A stretch of DNA of 64,000 nucleotides from Triticum aestivum (taxonomy: Eukaryota > Streptophyta > Magnoliopsida > Poales > Poaceae): contig NC_057801.1 in the NCBI RefSeq assembly GCF_018294505.1, positions 846,828,361 to 846,892,360 on the forward strand, written 5' to 3'. The position numbers and the translations under genes were made by a program. Below, piece by piece: positions 31,213 to 45,043 of the stretch (positions are counted from its first letter, which is position 1; every line of letters starts with the position of its first letter). The notes below the pieces were generated by a model. That model was not told the DNA's origin. It ran no database searches and was given only the letters and a program-made list of their open reading frames with translations.

Positions 31213-31418
31213 TGTAAACTATGGAAGCGTTCCTACTCCTTGTAAGGAGCCACGTGATCTTATTTATATGCGACAGGAAGAGCCCTTGTTCGTGGCGTAC
31301 AAGTTGAGGCTGATTGCTAGGATAAAACGATACATATAGAGAACAAGAGGAACACGAGAGGGAATAGAGATAAGGGGAGTTTGAGATTACAATGTGGTTT
31401 AAACTGAATCTTCTAACA
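31213..31418 (-). repeat. Copia 5' LTR
   Basis: 206 bp. On the + strand it begins 'tgtaaactatggaagcg' and ends 'gaatcttctaaca'. It is nearly identical to the left LTR apart from the MITE there, so insertion was fairly recent. Confidence 0.94.
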
Positions 31419-31487
31419 CGTAGCATCCGTCCCTTGCGCATCCAACGGAAGCGGGTGAAACCTTGCCAACAGAACGAGCTTTGTAAG

Positions 31488-31799
31488 AGCATCTCTAGCA
31501 AACCCAGTATATTGCCGACCCGCAAAATGCGTTACAGTTCGGAGAAACTTGCAACGACATTGATCATGCATTAGCTCATCTACATACTACATTTTTTATA
31601 CATAGTTCATCTACATTGATCATACTAGAGGGGGAATCTGCGGGCCCAAGCCTAGCTACCAAAATTGACGAGCTCGTGGCGGCGACGACGTGGCAGAGGA
31701 AGATGCACTCGTAATCGAGCTCACAGCGGCGGAGCGCGTCGGCCTCCTCCTACTTCCTCGTCGAGCACTCGAGAATGACGCACTCTAGGTGCTCCTCCT
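31488..31799 (-). mobile_element. Repeat fragment with 'gagcatctc' terminus
   Basis: 'gagcatctctagcaaaccca' at 31488 is a common transposon terminus and the inverse of the one at 17407. Read on the - strand, the interior shows relic coding ('CELDYECIFLCHVVAATSSS', 'ARLGPADSPSSMINV') of another high-copy Triticeae repeat gene. It is cut at 31800 by a Copia element. Confidence 0.55.
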
Positions 31800-31844
31800 T
31801 GTTGAGTATATATGTTGTGCATATGTGTGTATTGGGCCCACCTC

Positions 31845-32135
31845 CACTAGCAGAAAACAGGGATTTGGTTCAGGCCGGGCCAGCCTATTAGTCCCGGTTC
31901 AGTCACGAATCGGGACTCATGGGGGCATAGGTCCCGGTTCGTGAGGCCAGGGGCGGCCGGGCCTTGTGGGGGCATTGGTCCCGGTTCGTCTCGCCCCTTT
32001 GGTCCCGGTTCCAGACACGAACCGGGACCAATGGGCCTCGCTCCTGGCGTACCACCATTGGTCCCGGATGGTGGCTTGAACTAAGACCAAAGGGTGTCCT
32101 TTAGTCCCGGTTCCAGCCACGAACCAGGATCAATG
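31845..32135 (+). repeat. CACTA left terminal and subterminal repeats
   Basis: The terminus is followed by direct and inverted copies of 'tagtcccggttcgt/acgaaccgggac'. These are the presumed binding sites for the element-encoded transposase accessory protein. Confidence 0.88.
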
Positions 32136-32142
32136 AGATGCC

Positions 32143-32152
32143 TATATATACC
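32143..32152 (+). promoter_or_regulatory. Candidate TATA box for first CACTA gene
   Basis: 'cctatatataccccct' lies directly after the subterminal repeats and upstream of the first coding exon. Confidence 0.55.
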
Positions 32153-32189
32153 CCCTCGCCTACGAGCAGAGCACTCCACTGCTCTTTTT

Positions 32190-32974
32190 TTCTGGCCGGC
32201 CGCTGGAGAGCTTTGTGGTGCTCTAGCTCACCTCCTATGCACATGAGGTGTTCGATGAAATGCCCAAGCCACACTTAAGCTTTCTCCTCTCGAAGCTCCT
32301 TGTCCAAGCTCCATTTTCCTCGAGATTCGTCTAGGTTTGGCGGTCCGTCCTGTCCCATCCCCATCCTCACCGCCATTGATCGCCCGCACAGATCTCGTTG
32401 CCTGCACCACCGTGGTGAGCCTTTTGATCTTATCTTATTTCTAAAAGAAAAAAGCTCTTACTTGTATGATTTAGATAGATACTTGTGTAGTTTTCTTACT
32501 TATTATTGTTTGTTATTATACAGTGCGATGGTTTTGGTATCCGCCTCCGTCGGCCCTCGTCCTGTCTATGATTTAGATGTGGTATATATATTTTCTTTTA
32601 TATCTATTATTTTCATTTAGTGCTTATGACAATTATGCCGAGCAACGTGACATAGATTTTTTATCTAGGAGGTATGTGAACCGGAAATTCCAACCGACCC
32701 TATTGTCAAGAGGTTAAATTTAGTTGAAGCAGAACAATTACTTGAAGGAAAAATTGAAAAACAAATTGAGGAGGAGAAGATGATATTGGAGTTGCATGTT
32801 GCGGATGTCGTCGATGATCACAAGATCAAGATGAATGCAATGCGCTTGACAATTAGAAAGAATAGAAAATGTGCCGTTCATACTGAGGCTTGGTATCATT
32901 ATGCCGTTGGATCTATTGTTATGTTGGTTGCGGTTATGATCACATTTGTTGTTGCATTGAAATCTTTTACGTAG
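32190..32974 (+). CDS. Small CACTA ORF with coiled coil and one membrane segment
   Basis: A first exon (about 32236-32412, donor 'ccaccgtg|gtgagc') and a final exon (about 32670-32974) are likely. The second encodes 'KRLNLVEAEQLLEGKIEK', a charged coiled coil with 'LELHVADVVDDHKIKMNAM', and ends in a hydrophobic segment 'YHYAVGSIVMLVAVMITFVV' before TAG. I recognise this protein type from other Triticeae CACTA elements; the function is unknown. A C-terminal membrane anchor is unusual for a transposon protein. Exon limits are approximate. Confidence 0.6.
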
Positions 32975-33042
32975 TTTCAATGTATGGTTTAATTAGATGC
33001 TCTGGAGAGCTATATGTTGTTCAGTGAGAACTATGTATGTAC

Positions 33043-33047
33043 TTTGG
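33043..33047. repeat. Target-site duplication TTTGG, left
   Basis: TTTGG before the LTR at 33048 is repeated at 48392-48396 after the other LTR. Confidence 0.93.
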
Positions 33048-36000
33048 TGTGACACCCCCGATTCAATCGTACACTAATCATGCACGCAAATGTGTACGAT
33101 CAAGATCAGGGACTCACAGGAAGATATCACAACACAACTCTAAAAGTAAATAAGTCATACAAGCATCATATTACAAGCCAGGGGCCTCGAGGGCTCGAGT
33201 ACAAGTGTTGGATCATGGACGAGTCAGCAGAAGCAACAATATCTGAGTACAGACATAAGTTAAACAAGGTGCCCTAAGAGATGGCTAGCACAAACCTGGG
33301 ATACATATCGAAAGAGACGCAGACCTCCTGCCTGGGATCCTCCTAAACTACTCCTGGTCGTCGGCAGGTTGAACGTTGTAGTAGGCACCTCCAGTGTAGT
33401 AGGAGTCATCGTTTACGGTGGCGTCTGGCTCCTGGGCTCCAACGTTTGGTTGCGGCATCCAAGTAGAAGAGGAAAACGGGGGAAAAGAGGGAGCAAAGCA
33501 AGGAGCTCCACTACATATGCATGGGTATATATGTAAGGAGGCAATATGAGTGGACTGAACTGCTGAATGCCAGAATAAGAGGGGGATAGCTAATCCTATC
33601 AAAGACTATGCTTCTGGCAGCCTCCGTCTTGCAGCATATAGAAGAGAGTAGATTGAAGTCCTCCAAGTAGCATCGCATAGCATAATCCTACCCGGCGATC
33701 CTCCCCTCGTCGCCCTGTGGGAAAGCGATCACCGGGTTGTCTCTGGAACATGTTTGGGTGTGTTTTATTAAGTATCCAGTTCTAGTTGTCATAAGGTCAA
33801 GGTACAACTCCGGGTCGTCCTTTTACCGAGGGACACGGCTATTCAAATAGATCAACTTCGCTGCAAGGGTGCACCCATAACCCAACATGCTCGATCCTCT
33901 TTGGCCGGACACACTTTCCTGGGTCATGCCCGGCCTCGGAAGATCAACACGTCGCAACCCTACCTAGGCACAACGGAGAGGTCAGCACGCCGGCCTAAAT
34001 CCTATGCACGCAGGGGTCTGGGCCCATCGCCCATTGCACACCTGCACGTTGTGTACGCGGCCAGTGAGCAGACCTAGCAACCTCCATTTCAAAGGAAGTT
34101 GCGTTACGCGGTCCAACCCAGCGCGCGCCGCTCAGTCGCTGACGTCAAGAAGGCTTCGACTGATACCACGACATCGAGTGCCCGTATCTGTTCCCGCGTA
34201 GTTGGTTAGTGCGTATAGGCCAGGGGCAAGACTCAGATCAAATACCAAGATCTCGTTAAGCGTGTTATCATGAAGTAACCACGGACGCCGATCAGGGCCA
34301 GGCCCACCTCTCGCCTAGGTGGTCTCAACCTGCCCTGTCACTCTTCAAGCAGACCCGACTTTAGTCACCATCTGTATAGTATGTATATATGAATAGTATA
34401 TACCCATGATCACCTCCCGAGTGATCACAGCCCGATAGTATAGCAAGGCATACTGACAAGAATGTAGGGCCACAGATGATAAACTAGCGTCCTATACTAA
34501 GTATTTAGGATTGCTGGTAAGGTATCAACAGACATAGCAACAATGACAGGCTATGCATCAGAATAGGATTAACGGAAAGCAGTAACATGCTACACTACTC
34601 TAATGCAAGCAGTATAGAGGAGAATAGGCGATATCTGGTGATCAAGGGGGGGGGGCTTGCCTGGTTGCTCTGGCAAGAAGGAGGGGTCGTCAACTCCGTA
34701 GTCGAACTGGGCAGCAACAACATAGGTCTCGTAGTCTACCGGAGAGAAGAGCGGGAAGAAACAGTAAATACAATGCAAACATAAGCATGACGATGCATGG
34801 CATGACAATGAGCGGTGTTAGGTGTGCCCTAACACGGTAGTAGGTGATACCGACGAAAGGGTGAAACATCCGGGAAAGTATCCCCAGTGTTTCGCGTTTT
34901 CGGACAGGTGAACCAGAGGGGGAAAGTTGCATCTTTGCTATGCTAGGGATGTGTGGCGGACGAACGGGCTGCGTACCCGTATTCGTCTCATTGTTCTGAG
35001 AAACTTTCATGTACAAAGTTTTTCCATCTGTGCTACGGTTTATTTTATATTATTTTCTAAAGTTTTAAATCATTTTCTAGAATTAACAGATTATTTCAAA
35101 TTGAAATTGCTTTTATGACGTCATCATGACGTCAGCAGTCAAGTGTGGACTTTGACTAGTCAACAAACCACTAGGTCCCACATGTCATAGGCTATCTAAT
35201 TAACTAACAGGTTAAGTAGATTAGTTACTAGATTAATTAGGTTTAATTAGTTCAGTTAAAAAATAATTAACTTAATTAATTAGTTAATAATTTATTTATT
35301 TTAAATTCAATTTTTAATAAAAAGGTTCTAGGGCTGGGCCCCGGCTGTCAATTGGCAAGAGCCTTAGCGGTTCGGGCTAACGGACGCCTGGAGCGGGCGC
35401 TGGGCACCCGCCCAGGCCGACAGGGGGGAACAGCGATGGGCGCCGGCGGTCTTCGCGACGAGCGGCAGCAGCACAGGGGGCTGGGGCTGCGCGCCGATGC
35501 GGCACAACAGTAGGACTACCGCGGGATGGAAAAGGGGCGGTGGTTCGGGGAGCCGACAAGCGGCCAGTAGGGTGCGTGAGACAGACGAGGCCGTGGGTGC
35601 CCGATGGGCACGAGCGACGGGCACTGCGGGGTCCCGGAGTTGGCCGCGCGCGCGGTGGTCCGGGGTCGGCAGCTGCCCGGGGAGGCATGGCGTAGGCGAG
35701 GCAACGACGACACGAGCGGTGGCCGGCGAGCAGCCCCAGCGGGGCGAAGCGGGGGATGCTTGGCCGTTCGTGGCCGTGGACAGGGGCGCGGGGCGGTGCG
35801 CGTTCAGCGCAGCCGCGAAGGGGGAGGTCAGGGGCGGACCGGCTCGTGCTAGCACGCGGGGACGAACGGGAGGCGGCGCCGGACAGAAAGGGAAGAGAGA
35901 GGAGGCGGGCCTCACATTCGAGTATAGACCAGGGGGCAGTGAGGCTCGAGGGAGCCGTTGTGGAGGAGGACGGGGACGACCAACGGAGACGGGGAGGAGA

Positions 36001-38555
36001 TCTGGTGAGGGAGCGCTCCGACGAGGTCCAGGCGGGGCGGCGGTGAAGTCGGGGTGGCATGGCTTGATGCGGGCCATCAAGGACGAGGTCGAGGACGGAG
36101 CTGCGAGGTCCGACAAACGGCGAGGTTAAGGCGGGGCACCGATGCAGGCGAGGGGATCGGGCGCGGGGTGAAGGAAATATGCCCCAGAGGCAATAATAAA
36201 GTTATTATTTATTTCCTTATATCATGATAAATGTTTATTATTCATGCTAGAATTGTATTAACCGGAAACATAATACATGTGTGAATACATAGACAAACAG
36301 ATTGTCACTAGTATGCCTCTACTTGACAAGCTCATTAATCAAAGATGGTTATGTTTCCTAGCCATAGACATGAGTTGTCATTTGATTAACAGGATCACAT
36401 CATCAGTAGAATGATGTGGTTTAAATGACCCATTCCGTTAGCTTAGCACACGATCGTTTAGTATGTTGCTGTTGCTTTCTTCATGACTTATACATGTTCC
36501 TATGACTATGAGATTATGCAACTCCCGTTTACCGGAGGAACACTTTGTGTGCTACCAAACGTCACAACGTAACTGGGTGATTATAAAGGTGCTCTACAGG
36601 TGTCTCCGAAGGTACATGTTGGGTTGGCGTATTTCGAGATTAGGATTTGTCACTCCGATTGTTGGAGAGGTATCTCTGGGCCCTCTCGGTAATACACATC
36701 ACTTAAGCCTTGCAAGCATTGCAACTAATGAGTTAGTTGCGGGATGATGTATTACAGAACGAGTAAAGAGACTTGCCGGTAACGAGATTGAACTAGGTAT
36801 TGAGATACTGACGATCGAATCTCGGGCAAGTAACATACCGATGACAAAGGGAACAACGTATGTTGTTATGCGGTCTGACCGATAAAGATCTTCGTAGAAT
36901 ATGTGGGAACCAATATGAGCATCTAGGTTCCTCTATTGGTTATTGACCGGAGACGTGTCTCGATCATGTCTACATAGTTCTCGAACCCATAGGGTCCGCA
37001 CGCTTAACGTTATGATGACAGTTATATTATGAGTTTATATGTTTTGATGTACCGAAGGTTGTTCGGAGTCCCAGATGTGATCACGGACATGACGAGCTGT
37101 CTTGAAATGGTCGAGACATGAAGATTGATATATTGGAAGCCTATGTTTGGATATCGGAAGTGTTCCGGGTGAAATCGGGAATTTACCGGAGTACCGGGAG
37201 GTTACCGAACCCCCCCCCCCGGGAGGTTAATGGGCCTTAGTGGGCCTTTATGGAGAAGAGGAGAGGCGGCCAGGGCTGGGCCGCGCGCCCCTCCCCCTAG
37301 TCCGAATAGGACAAGGAGAGGGGGACGCCCCCCCTTCCTTCCTCTCTCCCTCCTCTTTCCCCCTCCCAAGTCCTAATCCAATTAGGAAAGGGGGGGAGTC
37401 CTACTCCCGGTGGGAGTAGGACTCCTCCCAGCGTGCCCTCTCCCCTTGGCCGGCCGAACCCCCCCTTGCTCCTTTATATACGCGGGCAGGGGGCACCCTA
37501 GAGACACAACAATTGATCGTTTGACCTTTTAGCCGTGTGGGGTGCCCCCCTCCACCATAGTTCACCTCGATAATACTGTAGCGGTGCTTAGGCGAAGCCC
37601 TACGTCAGTAGAACATCATCATCGTCAGCACGCCGTCGTGCTGACGAAACTCTCCCTCAAAACTCGGCTGGATCGGAGTTCGAGGGATGTCATCGGGCTG
37701 AACGTGTGCTGAACTCGGAGGTGCCGTACGTTCAGTACTTGATCGGTCGGATCGTGAAGACGTACGACTACATCAACCTCGTTGTGATAATGCTTCCGCT
37801 TACGGTCTACAAGGGTAAGTAGACAACACTCTCCCATCTCGTTGCTATGCATCACCATGATCTTGCGTGTGCATAGCAATTTTTTTAAATTACTACGTTC
37901 CCCAACACGGGGAGCTCCTCTCCCCGGCACAATGCGTGCGTGTGTGTGATGTGTGGTGGCGGCGGGTGAGGGAGAAGAGGGGATCATGGGGGAGTGGGGG
38001 TGATTTAGGGTTTGGGGTCGGGGGGAGTGGCCTTTTAGGCCAGAGAGATTGGGGTGGGTCGTGGGCTGGCCTGGCGGCCCAAAGGCCAGGGGGTCCTGCT
38101 CTTTATTTTTGTTCTCTGTTTTGTTCTTTTCTTTTTAGTTATTATTCTTTTCTATTTTTTTTGTTTCCTCTTAGTTTCTGTTTTGTAAAAACTATCACTC
38201 GTACCTAAACTTGCATTTATAATTATACTACTGCACAGTAATTATTAACCCAAAACAAGATAGTTTAATATTTAACATAATCCTATATGTATTTATTTAA
38301 AAGTTTTAACTACTATTTTAATTACCTAAGTGCATGTAAACGTTTTATAACAAGGAAGTTTCTCCACCATTACTACTTATGCATTATTTGTCTCACTCGA
38401 AACATTTTAGTTTTAATATTTGAAAACTTTTATTGTTTGCAAGATTTTGAACTTGAATTCGAATCAATTTCGAACTAGCGCAAGATTAGCAACTGTAATT
38501 GTGGTGACGTGCCATCATTAACATGGGAATACTGTATCTAATTATCCGGGCATCA
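33048..38555 (-). repeat. LARD 3' LTR (left), with nested solo LTR
   Basis: The + strand begins 'tgtgacacccccgattcaat' and ends 'attatccgggcatca'. A 1739-bp solo LTR plus its 5-bp duplication interrupts it. The region 35340-36130 is GC-rich and open in several frames on both strands; the same block recurs in the other LTR, so this is LTR sequence and not a gene. Confidence 0.9.
36169..37907 (+). mobile_element. Solo LTR of BARE/WIS/Angela type
   Basis: It begins 'tgaaggaaatatgccccaga' and ends 'ttactacgttccccaaca', with CGGGG duplicated at 36164-36168 and 37908-37912. The content matches the well-known ~1.7-kb Triticeae Copia LTR family ('ggcaataataaagttatta', 'accggagacgtgtctcgatc'). There is no internal region, so it arose by LTR-LTR recombination. 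The undisturbed site is seen at 47741-47760 in the other LARD LTR. Confidence 0.93.
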
Positions 38556-41500
38556 CGATTCTCCTCTACTACAAGAAATCTTGTCCTGAGATTTAAGCAG
38601 TGGAGTAAGGGGAAAAAGTGTTGGTAGAGAAAACCTAATGAGTCTTCTCGGTCTTGGCTGCCCTTTCGAAGAGGTTGATCCCTTTCGTTGATGTCTTCAT
38701 TTCTCTGCTTCAAGTCACCATGATCAAGTCGTCATCCTTTCCTCGGGGCCTCCATCGTCCTACGAATGCGACCAAGGGGAATAACTCTAGAAGAACGCAT
38801 ATCCACAAAACTGGGCATCTGACGTGAACTCAATGGAAAATACACGAGGTATCCCACGAGTTGTATTTCAGTGAATTCGTTGAGTGCAATATACGATGGT
38901 ACCAAAGGTTCAAACGAGTAGGCAATCATTTGATGACTAGACAGAAGCCGGAATGGGTGTTTGAACAACGAGAATAACATGGTGTTTGATTCCAGGATGA
39001 ATAATGGTATAGATTTTAGCTCGTGAATCACATACGAAGCCCGGTGCACAGGATACATTAGAATCCGGGTTGTAAAGAAGAGTCAGGTTTTGATCCAGTG
39101 GACCTGTGGGTTATGGGCCCACCATGTGGGTTGAAAGTAAGAAGGGTGGTGACTTCTTGCATACCCGCGACAGGGAGGAATGTCAGTGAATAGCTTGTCA
39201 ACTATGCCGGCAACAATGTTGGTACCCACGACGGGGAACGAAGAGAACCATTTTCCTGCTCATTGAACGAGGCAAACCAATTGGCAAAGTTATCGCCCAT
39301 CAGTGGTTACCGAAACGTCATCAACAATAGTAATAGGGTCCTACTGACAGAATTGTACACCGAGGTGTTTACATAACCAGGGGAATATTATTGCTTAGAT
39401 CATATAGATCACAAGAAAGGTTAAACCAAACAATTAAGGGAAAATATGATTATCAGATCAAACAGAACAATGGAAAGGAAAATGTGTTTAAACACATATT
39501 TCAGGGGTATATCCTTCCCAAGGACAAGCAGAGCAAGATATCCATGACAGGATAGAAAGTAGAAACCATTTAGGTAAGGGGAGAGGAATTTGATGACAAT
39601 CCCATACAACGTTGTTTGGGCATCGTGGTTCAAATGTTCTTATTGAAAATCAGAGTACCACATACATGCTTCAAGATAGCGTTGACATGGTCTTTAAGCA
39701 AAGGTCAGACTTTGGATACACAAAGGATCCATTAGAAACAACCAATAGAATAAGTCTTTCAATTTCCTCTTGGAAGAATGGTTAACATTGTTAAAAGGAA
39801 GATCTATAACAATGGGTCCTCCGGCCAAGTGTGCTAGGTATGACATCACCTTATCGGATTATATAAATACCAATGTCATGACTCTTGGAAGATGCTTGAA
39901 CCACCATATCTAACCGAGATTCAGATCTGATTGGCGTTAGGATACCTCATACTCAGGATGCCTGAGAAGAAAAGGTGCAACACAAATTGACGAGATAGCA
40001 TTGTAAGATTCTCAGGAAATGAAATATGGAAGCAAACTTCCAAAACAGGGGTTCATCACTAAACCAAGGAGAGGGTGAGGAAAAGTCAGATGGACTCAGC
40101 GACAACTCATCGAGATTTCCAAATGATGGATTTCCATATTTACGTGAACAAGGAGATAACATATGTCAGATCAAATGATATAATGATGTATGCTCGAGGA
40201 AAACCATCCACAATTAAACATTGATCGAAAGTGCACCTAGAAGTATGGACTAAGTAGGACGATCAATGTTAGAATGGTGATTTGATAACCAAAATACTTA
40301 GAATGAAACTATCGGCCATTCACTTCAAAGCAATAGGGTTGCTAGAAGTTTGGAATTCGCACATCATAGTTCGATTGTCGGTTTTCCGGTTAGAATAACA
40401 CGGGGGGGGGGGGGGGCAAGGAATGAACGAATATGGCAAAAGGTATCACCAGCATCAAGAATTCTTAAGAGGTGGTGAAATTCTCACGACATTATTGACA
40501 TAAAAGATGGTAATACTTCAAGGTAGAACATAACATAAGTCAGATAACCAGGAACTCAAGGTATAACACAAAACAAGAATAAGTTTTGGTGTTGGAGGGA
40601 ATGAAAGAATGTTGTCGATGTTAATACCAATCATCGAGGGGAAAGGATGGTATTTCTCATCATGAATTCGATTGATATCATGTAAGAGTCCGGAATGTTG
40701 ATGATGATCACGACACAATTGTTGAGAGATTTCATGAAGATGTAAACAATCGACAATGACATCAAGTGAAAGGAATCATGAAGCGAAAGGTTATTGGAAC
40801 CACGAGTACGACAAAAACTCGAAATCAAGCTTGTTGTTCAAGGCGAAATGATATGACGAGGAAAATCGACGTAAGCTTAGCTCATCATCAAAACTGGTGC
40901 TCCAGGAATAAGGACTGGGTAGCACAGTTAAAATCACCACGACAATGATATAGCCAAACTGGCTTGGGATGACTTGAAGGATTATTAAACTTGTAAGCAA
41001 CAAAAAATTACTTTTGTTGAATCAGAGTGCAGACTTGATTCAATATTTCGTGTTCTCGGTTGATGACAACCCAGAACCCAGGAAAATAGGAATCGGTGAC
41101 TAATAATAGTTGTTGAGGAACCCATAAGAAGTTATGCAGTTCCATGATATTCTCAAGATACTAGAGCGTAATACTCGGCGGTAGACCAAAGTCAAGGTTG
41201 TACTAGGGTATTGATCCGCATAATACAAATGCTTAAACTTGCCCGAGAAATGGGATCAAAGAAGAACAATATGGTCGGAACCATAGCTGCAAGGGATCCA
41301 ATATAAGGACACCGAAAGAATTACCCAAATGGTTAAATATTTTGCAAGAAGCTTCCATGATAAGTTCCACATCAGGGTCCATGGGCATGAACACAAAGTT
41401 CAAGGTCGACTCCCACTTCTTTAATGCATAATCTTTCATTCACTTCTCATCTTCAAAGAAGTTGTAGCTAGTGTGGAAATTTTATCTATTGAAGCATCAG

Positions 41501-42756
41501 AAGAGTATGACTCGTGAAAACTTTCGGGCTCACACAGTTTAGAGAAAGCATAGGTTCAAACCATAGGGGATTCTTAGGAACATATACCACAAACTTTTTA
41601 GGAGTAATTAACACAAGCTCAAAAATTGAGCATGGTTGTCAAAGCAGAGGATACAATTTACCAAAGGCATTATGTATCGGGGAAAGAACTTCTTGGGGTT
41701 TTTGTATACCAAGGACACTGTCGGATGATAATTCATCAAAGGATCGGACGGCCCATAATGGAGCTGATGTGAGCATCAGCACACAACCATAGGAAGAAAG
41801 AATGTAAGGAGATCAGTTATAGAAACAACTAACTAATTCAAAGGTCAAATGCAAAGGAACTATGATTTCCAATTCATGGGATTGGAAGCAAACGCTCTAA
41901 TTAAGGGTGGATAAGTTGAGTAGGCTTAGGGGTCCAATCAATGACAATTTGATTGGTCGAGATCCAGCTCATCCTCAAAATGACATCTGAGCCGGAAGGA
42001 TGAATTCTAGGACCCAATAGGGGATTGCGAGAATTCACAACATATAGAGTGAGCGGACTCAAAATGATAATGGCAGAGGATGCCAATAAGATTACCAGGC
42101 TTATGGGATAAACATAATGCTAGCAAGTAAGAATGTCAAGAGCATTAGGATGTTGAGGATTTTCAAAAGAACAAATGGTATTTTGAAGACTTTTGTGAAA
42201 CACATGAACAACTTTGGACGAACGGATACTCGGCAAGCGCGAGTAATTATCCGTAGGGGTATTCATGCAGCAAGGAACTGCAGGGCAGTAAGCATGAAGA
42301 ATTCTCGGAGTATCGGAGAGTATTTCAAGACAACTTGTAATAACAAGAGCAACTGGGGATGACCATATGAACGACAGGTGTAAGTAGTTATCCAGAGGGA
42401 TTTATTGATGGAAGTGAATTGCAAAAGTGATGGCACATAGTCTCGAGAGCACATCATAGAGTAACTTCGGAATCTTCTATTACATCAGGCGGTCACCTAT
42501 ATCGAGTGGCTCTCCAGGAGGAAGTAGTTACGAGAACCTATAATTAGATTTAGTAAAATCATTTTACCCGAATAGAAGAGAGATCAGAGTCCCAGAGTAA
42601 AGTTCGAGGAGTAAAAGATCCTAATACCACCCAATGCTGACATGGGCCCGTAAGGCACACAGCCAAGTTAGTAAAAGTTTTGTAGTGACTAGACTCGACT
42701 TCGGCCATGGAGTGTGGAAGGGGGATTCCTACGGGCAGTCGACTCTAATACCAACT
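38556..42756 (-). other. LARD internal domain, non-coding
   Basis: 4.2 kb, moderately A-rich on the + strand, with no recognisable gag, pol or host gene. A purine tract complement ('cgattctcctctac') lies at its left end. A G run of about 15 bases lies near 40400. In LARDs this internal domain is thought to supply packaging and structure signals. Confidence 0.8.
42743..42754 (-). promoter_or_regulatory. LARD primer-binding site
   Basis: On the - strand 'ttggtattagag' follows the LTR with a 2-base spacer. It resembles TGGTATCAGAG and so suggests initiator tRNA-Met priming. Confidence 0.8.
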
Positions 42757-45043
42757 TGTGACACCCCCAATTCAACCCTACACTAATCATGCACGTAAAT
42801 GTGTAAGATCAAGATCAGGGACTCACGAGAAGATATCACAACACAACTCTAAAAGTAAATAAGTCATAAAAGAATCATATTACAAGCCAGGGGCCTCGAG
42901 GGCTCGAATACAAGTGCTGGATCATTGACGAGTCAGCGGAAGCAACAATATCTTAGTACAGACATACGTTAAACAAGGTGCCATAAGATGGCTAGCACAA
43001 ACTGGGGATACAGATCGAAAGAGGCGCAGGCCTCCTGCCTGGGATCCTCCTAAACTACTCCTGGTCGTCGGCGGGCTGAACGTAGTAGTAGGCACCTCCA
43101 GTGTAGTAGGAGTCATTGTCGATGGTGGCGTCTGGCTCCTGGGCTCCAACATCTGGTTGCGGCATCCGAGTAGAAGAGGAAAACGGGGGGAAAGAGGGAG
43201 CAAAGCAACCGTGAGTACTCATCCAAAGTACTCGCAAGCAAGGAGCTACACTACATATGCATGGGTATATGTGTAAGGAGGCAATATGAGTGGTCTGAAC
43301 TGCAAAATGCCAGAATAAGAGGGGGATAGCTAGTCCTATCGAAGAGTACGCTTCTGGCAGCCTCCGTCTTGCAGCATGTAGAAGAGAGTAGATTGAAATC
43401 CTCCAAGTAGCATCGAATAGCATAATCCTACCCGGCGATCCTCCCCTCGTCACCCTGTGGGAAAGCGATCACCGGGTTGTCTCTGGATCATGTTTGGGTG
43501 TGTTTTATTAAGTATCCAGTTCTAGTTGTCATAAGGTCAAGGTACAACTCCGGGTCGTCCTTTTACTGAGGGACACAGGCTATTCGAATAGATCAACTTC
43601 CCTGCAGGGGTGCACCACATAACCAACATGCTCGATCCCCTTTGGCCGGACACACTTTTTGCCCGGCCTCGGAAGATCAACACATCGCAGCCCTACCTAG
43701 GCACAACAAAGAGGTCAGCACGTCAGTCTAAATCCTATGCGCGCAGGGGTCTAGGCCCATTGCCCATTGCACACCTGCATGTTGTGTGCGCGGCCGGTGA
43801 GCAGACCTAGCAACCTCCATTTCAAAGGAAGTTGCGGTACGCGGTCCAATCTGGCGCGCGCCGCTCAGTCACTGACGTCAAGAAGGCTTCGACTGATACC
43901 ATGACGTCGAGTGCCCATATCTGTTCCCGCGTAGTTGGTTAGTGCTTATAGGCCAGTGGCCAGACTCAGATCAAATACCAAGATATTATTAAGCGTGTTA
44001 TTGTGAAGTAACCACAGACGCCGATCAGGGCCAGTCCCACCTCTCGCCTAGGTGGTCTCAACATGCCCTGTCGCTCCGCCACAAAGATCCACACAGAGGG
44101 CCGTCAGGACAAACGTCCTTTCAGCCCCAATCCGTGAATCACTTGCGGGTACTCTTCGAGCCGACCTGACTTTAGTCACCATCTGTATAGTATGTATATA
44201 TGTATAGTATATACCCGTGATCACCTCCCGAGTGACCACGGCCCGATAGTATAGCAAGGCAGACTGACAAGAATGTAGGGCCACAGATGATAAACTAGCA
44301 TCCTATACTAAGTATCTAGGATTGCTGGTAAGGTATCAATAGATGTAGCAACAACGACAGGCTATGCATCAGAATAGGATTAACGGAAAGCAGTAACATG
44401 CTACACTACTCTAATGCAAGTAGTATAGAGGATAATAGGCGATATCTGGTGATCAAGGGGGGGGCTTGTCTGGTTGTTCTGGCAAGAAGGAGGGTTCGTC
44501 AACTCCGTACTCGAACTGGGCAGCAACAGTGTCGGTCTCGTATTCTACCGGGGAAGAAACAGTAAATACAATGCAAACAAAAGCAGGACGATGCATCACA
44601 TGACAATGAGCGGTGTTAGGTCTGCCCTAACATGGTAGTACGTGATACCGGCGATGGGGGGAAACATCCGGGAAAGTATCCCCGGTGTTTGGCATTTTCG
44701 GACAGGTAAACGGGAGGGGAAAGTTGCGTGTTTGCTGTGCTAGGGATGTGTGGCAGACGAATGGGCTCCGTATTCGGATTCGTCTCGTCGTTCTGAGCAA
44801 CTTTCATGTACAAAGTTTTTCCATCTGATCTACGGTTTATTTTATATTATTTTCTAAAGTTTTAAATCATGTTCTAGAATTAATAGATTATTTCAAATCG
44901 AAATTGCTTTTATGACGTCATCCTGATGTCAGTAGTCAACTGTGAACTTTGACTAGTCAACAGACCACTAGGTCCCACATGTCATAGGATGTCTAATTAA
45001 CTAACAGGTTAAGTAGATTAGTTAGTAGATTATTAATTTTATA

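Larger units (their letters stand above)
26197..31418 (-). mobile_element. Ty1/Copia LTR retrotransposon, - strand
   Basis: LTRs lie at 26197-26593 (with a 190-bp extra piece) and 31213-31418. The 5-bp duplication CGTAG is at 26192-26196 and 31419-31423. The primer-binding site complement 'gctctgatacca' (31201-31212) and the polypurine tract complement 'ccctccctt' (26594-26602) both place the 5' end at the right. Coding reads on the - strand from 31154 to 26611 in Copia order. There are several stops and frameshifts, but the RT/RNase H end is intact. Confidence 0.95.

Noticed and set aside
35364..36129. Long open frames on both strands (up to 250 codons), proline/arginine rich
   Set aside because: They lie in the LARD LTR, recur in the other LTR (46874-47641) with different frames, and show only GC-driven openness and no domain.
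40395..40420. Run of about 15 G
   Set aside because: Simple homopolymer in the non-coding LARD interior; too short and isolated to call a functional quadruplex.
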